Source: Cyrtodaria siliqua
Taxonomy: Eukaryota > Mollusca > Bivalvia > Adapedonta > Hiatellidae
Assembly: GCA_037043455.1 (NCBI GenBank)
Contig: JAWPHD010000132.1
Location: forward strand, 248,001-312,000
Reading direction: 5' to 3'
Length of the DNA stretch: 64,000 bases
The notes under the pieces were generated by a model that was not told the DNA's origin, did not search any database, and was given only the letters and a program-made list of their open reading frames with translations. The position numbers were made by a program, and so were the translations under genes. Below are positions 60,466-64,000 of this stretch, in pieces (within the stretch, counting starts at the first letter, position 1; the number at the start of each line of letters is the position of its first letter).

Positions 60466-61320
60466 AGTGCAAAAAATCACGGGTACTCATACCGTCATGC
60501 AGTGGTACTTACACCGCAAGTTCTATAGAAGCATTTTAAAGTGACTTATACTCCTTTGTTTTTGAATAGTATCAATATGAATATTGAGGACTTGAACACT
60601 AAGAAATAAATTACATCAATTGTTCTATGACCGGGAGGCAATACCTAGGGTACGATTTGTCGACATTTATCAACAGTATTATAAGGCGGTAGTTGATTCA
60701 TATGGACTCAAATTCAGTTGCACCAGTTATTTCCCTTGTTTATAGCTGTGTCATCCCACTACGAGTTAAAGCATCAGTTTTTAGAGAGCGATTATCGTGC
60801 CGGTATTGCAAGTCTTTAAGGTAATAATTTGTGCACAACATGATAACAGTGTAACTCTTTCTGGTTAATGTGTACATGTATACACCACATCTATAAATAA
60901 GGGAAACAACCATGAAAAACATGAATACTGGTCTTTTTCAGATGTTAAGTATTACACTTTACGAAGTGATGTTTTATTTTTACTGATAATTGACATCGCC
61001 TACTGAATATTTATTATTAAATCATTCACCGACAATGTACTACCGATTTTAACTTATATTCAATATGTTGTTGTTAATTTAAAGTCTCTCTGTGTAATAT
61101 CATTAAACATTATTTAAGAATATTATATCCTTATTTTATTTTTAACATCCTTTTGGAAGATTCAATATTTGGCTTTGGCGAATTCGGTGTTAAAAGTCGA
61201 ACGAAACCGGAGTTCGCTTTTTTGCAAGCGTAATTTCCCTTATCTTACCACTCGTGAAGAACATAATGTTTTATTGTTTTATTTACAACCTACTGAATTT
61301 AATGTATGGTTCAGTTAGTC
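60466..61320. other. Intergenic, no gene seen
   Basis: AT-rich with only short chance ORFs. The zinc-finger-like gene ends just to the right on the minus strand. Confidence 0.4.
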
Positions 61321-61325
61321 CGTTT

Positions 61326-62042
61326 TCACTTCATGTACTCAGTACAGCTGGAAGAGTACGAGATACGGTCACTTTCTGATGTGTATACTGTACGTGTAGA
61401 TTCATCAACGGCAGTGTTAGTCATTTTTTCAGCAATGAAATCATATTCATTATTATTATTAAACGAAAGTCTTTTTTTGGATGCTGCATTCCTGCTGGAA
61501 TCGTGATCCGTGTCACATTTTAAAACTTCCACTTCGTTGTCTACTACACTAATTGTCTTCTTTTCATTTTGAATTTACCATGGGATAATTCCACCGTAAG
61601 TTTAGTTTGAAATCTAAATTTACCAGTCTCCTGATTTAATGCGTACAGTTTGTACTTTAAGATATTGTGTTCATGCTTCTCTATACAGTGTTGAACTATT
61701 CCATTTAAATTACTTATTGAAAAGTTACAGTACGAACACGTATAATATTTCTGTTCGTTGCTTACATGTAAAGGAAAGTTTGACAGGAGTGGACAGTCTT
61801 TTTCCTTTGATTTGTCGTCTCTTATATAAACTATGTTTTCATCAACACAAATGTATTTTCCCAATGCTTCTAATTCGCTTGCAACAATATTTTCATGTAT
61901 TTTTGTTCGTACTCCAAACGAACCGGTTAGGGCATTAAGAACCCGGTCCTTGTGTTCTTCTGTACAATGCACAACTACACTGGTCAAGGAATCACATACA
62001 CAAGTGCAGTAATAGCACTGCCAGCCAAACATCGACAATTTC
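61326..62042 (-). pseudogene. C2H2-type zinc-finger-like coding exon with an apparent frameshift
   Basis: The exon-like start follows 'tattttctttcag' at 62043. The open frame reads KLSMFGWQCYYC onwards, with two finger-like blocks: CYYCTCVC then HCTEEH, and YTCSYCNFSISNLNGIVQHC then IEKH. It runs to a stop at 61544. A second open stretch (EVEVLKCDTDHDSSRN onwards, serine and asparagine rich) overlaps it in another frame ('EKKTISVVDNEVEV' continues from 'HGKFKM') and ends at 61326. The simplest view is one protein interrupted by a one-base indel in an A-rich run, either true decay or a sequence error. I found no upstream exons, and I do not recognise the family beyond the fingers. It could be a host gene or part of a mobile element. 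Confidence 0.5.
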
Positions 62043-62118
62043 CTGAAAGAAAATAAATTGTTATTACTTGTAACGAATGTATAGATAGCTACCGTGTAAT
62101 ACATAGCCTGCGGTACAA

Positions 62119-62178
62119 GTACCTTTCCTTGCTACAAAAAAGCAGTGGTACCTTTCCTTGCTACAAAAAAGCGGTGGA
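62119..62178. repeat. Short direct duplication (about 32 bp)
   Basis: 'gtacctttccttgctacaaa' plus 'aaagc' occurs twice in tandem. Confidence 0.8.
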
Positions 62179-62824
62179 TAGTACCCATGCTGATCGTCAG
62201 CTGTACCCGAAATGTTCTGCACCGACCTCCAATAAACTGCTTAGCTACCATATTCTGTTATTTTTATTGACAATATGTGTATGGCTTACTCAGGAAACGT
62301 TGATATTTAGTTTCCTTTGATTAAAACGTATTATCAGTATACATTAAATTTAAAATATGATTAAAAGTCGTTAAAAACTATCGTGATTCCATGCTGTAAT
62401 GAAAATAAACTGCAAAAGCAGGAGTTTTACGTAAAACAGAACGTTAAAATGTCAGTGACATGATTCAAAGACATTACAATATCTTTTCCTTGATTCGCAT
62501 GGATCAAACTCGGATGGAAATAATAAATGATTGCCTGCTTATAGGCCTGCTCCTGCCATCTACAAGGTTAAATACATGTACATTATGCTGCGGTGTAGGT
62601 AATGTGATGCGGTGAAGAAATTCGAATGTCCCGGGTGACTTATGAGAAGCAGCAAGTGACGTTAACAAGTTTAACTGATGCGTCAGCAATTGACGTTGTA
62701 CGTTTATTTACAACATGACGCCACGCAAACGTCGACTTTATGCGCGTGAAAAAAACGCGCGAATAAATTGTGCTTATCCCTAGTGGGCGCTTTAATTGGC
62801 CTAATTTTCCCAGACCGATATCTG

Positions 62825-62925
62825 CAAGTAAGACATATGCATGATAGGGTCTAGCTGGCCGAGACAAGCGTGGATGACGGTCTTGTCCCTTCCCCGATGT
62901 AATTTGTTGCAGAGGTCTCCCTGTA
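62825..62925. repeat. Dispersed repeat fragment
   Basis: 'gggtctagctggccgagac' matches 3340-3358 and 'cgatgtaatttgttgcagag' matches 60376. A minus-strand ORF crossing it (DCTGRPLQQITSGKGQDRHP) could be a coding relic, but I do not recognise it. Confidence 0.55.
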
Positions 62926-63890
62926 CAATCTGGAGAATACCCAGCTCTCTTGACATCAAATGCATCTTTAATTGTCTTCTTTATGACAACATCCGCAAGC
63001 AACCATTGAATACACTAACGTTCCGATAATAACAATTATATCTGGAGATTAATCGCTCTCATTCGAAACTAATGTTTCTATTTTTGAAACCGTGCATAAG
63101 TATAGCACTTCGACTAAACAGTTTTAGTAGCTACTACGTTCTTACCATGAATAATGATAGGCAGCTGCAACCAATCATTTCTACTTAAATGAACAGAGAC
63201 TGACTAGTCGTGACGTTGATGCATGCTCTCTGCACCTCTCCATGGTCGCCGTCCATTGTTATCCAGAGATTAATTTCCCCCCACCCCACCACCACAAAAA
63301 AATAAATAATCAACACTCTTCGTAAATATTTCTTGCTACTACTATGTGTAATTTAGCTTTAAAATGAGCAACTATAAAAAAACTTCATTATTATGTAAAT
63401 TACAAATACCATCCTAAGGAAAGGAATTCTGAAAGCAGTTTTGCTTCATTATAATCCCATTATATGTTTTGTGCAATTACATAATTATGTTATGTTGTAA
63501 ACATTTGAAAAATAACATGTGTTCAAACAAAAGGCATACAACTGCGGGAAGATGTCCAAATGTTGGGCGTTGCAGCAAAGAGAGCTGGTTATGGTTGAAA
63601 AGAGAGGAGACACGCTGGAAGATTTCCATGGACAAACAATATCACTACTCGGATCCGAACTGTTTTTTATTGTTCCTGTAGATGTTTGTTGATTTCAGTT
63701 AAAAATTAATTTAAATGCCAGTTCGACAGGTTATAAAACTTATTTAAATAGTTTAACGTTATCGCTAACTTCACGCATTTAAACTGGCCTAATGTTTTTC
63801 ATACCCTGTAGAAAGATCGAAATAATTTAGTCAATCCTTTATTTAGCAATAACGTCTGTCTGTTATGAATTTCGCTAACGTGAATAGAAA
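62926..63890. other. Intergenic, no supported gene
   Basis: AT-rich. A stretch at 63525-63660 has a more coding-like composition (an open plus frame including TAGRCPNVGRCSKESW), but it has no recognised motif or splice context. Confidence 0.3.
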
Positions 63891-63892
63891 TG

Positions 63893-63920
63893 TTGTTTAA
63901 CGGCTCATCAACACAGTATA
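63893..63920 (-). mobile_element. SINE family A tail fragment
   Basis: 'ttgtttaacggctcatcaac' plus 'acagta' is the reverse complement of the family A 3' end seen at 6760-6790. Only the end is present. Confidence 0.7.
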
Positions 63921-63921
63921 T

Positions 63922-64000
63922 GTGTAGCGCTGTGGTCTAGTGGTAGAGCGTTGGACCCATGATCCAAAAGTCGTGGGTTCGATTCCCGTCATTGCCATAT
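63922..64000 (+). mobile_element. SINE family D head, cut by the window edge
   Basis: 'gcgctgtggtctagtggtag' (A box) and 'gtgggttcgattcccgtc' (B box) form a tRNA-like head. The anticodon stem is present (ttgga, loop cccatga, tccaa), but the loop has C where T33 is expected. The family D copy at 40025 has a SINE body after the same head, so this is a SINE start rather than a working tRNA gene. Confidence 0.65.

Noticed and set aside
62640..63002. 120-codon minus-strand ORF
   Set aside because: It overlaps a dispersed repeat fragment also seen at 60.4 kb. It could be a coding relic, but nothing is recognisable.
63925..63998. Functional tRNA gene
   Set aside because: There is no T33 in the anticodon loop, and the same head at 40025 continues into a SINE body.

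Overview
This is animal nuclear DNA, most likely from a bivalve or related mollusc. The evidence is AT-rich sequence with introns flanked by GT-AG, two tandem secreted C1q-domain genes (a family hugely expanded in bivalves), several tRNA-headed SINE families with a conserved 'GGCAAGACACTT'-type body, RNase H-bearing LINE remnants, and an extreme load of minisatellites. No bacterial operons, rRNA or CRISPR array is present.

Layout. 1-3.1 kb: about 160-bp and 320-bp tandem repeats of one composite repeat element. 3.2-9.5 kb: SINEs, an old LINE scrap and a decayed transposase-like gene on the minus strand (about 7.5-4.9 kb) that carries a 30-bp VNTR and is broken by a SINE. 9.7-14.3 kb: a TIR element, SINEs, a 40-bp array, a 279-bp MITE and a minisatellite split by a LINE. 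14.5-43.0 kb: a spliced plus-strand gene that I assembled by eye from five exons (153 codons across 28 kb). Its introns hold most of the window's satellites (32-bp, 22-bp, 38-bp, 17-bp, 53-bp and 42-bp arrays), foldback elements and MITEs. 42.1-45.9 kb: a 476-bp TIR element (inside the last intron), SINEs, a MITE with perfect 7-bp target duplications and an intron fragment of the transposase-like family. 46.0-50.2 kb and 55.3-58.7 kb: two minus-strand C1q genes, separated by a 33/46-bp satellite block containing SINE and LINE insertions. 59-64 kb: another MITE copy, SINE pieces and a C2H2-type zinc-finger ORF with an apparent frameshift.

How the genes relate. The two C1q genes are clear paralogues (same order: signal peptide, short helical region, CGCP motif, C1q domain; same first-half splice phases) but differ in intron number. 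They encode small secreted lectin-like proteins of the kind linked to innate recognition in bivalves. The five-exon gene is unrelated and I do not recognise its family. Its third exon is the most interesting place in the window: the exon end together with its splice donor has been copied into a 25-unit tandem array, giving a run of potential 5' splice sites.

All calls come from reading the sequence. Exon structures rest on splice consensus, phase agreement and family motifs, not on transcripts.
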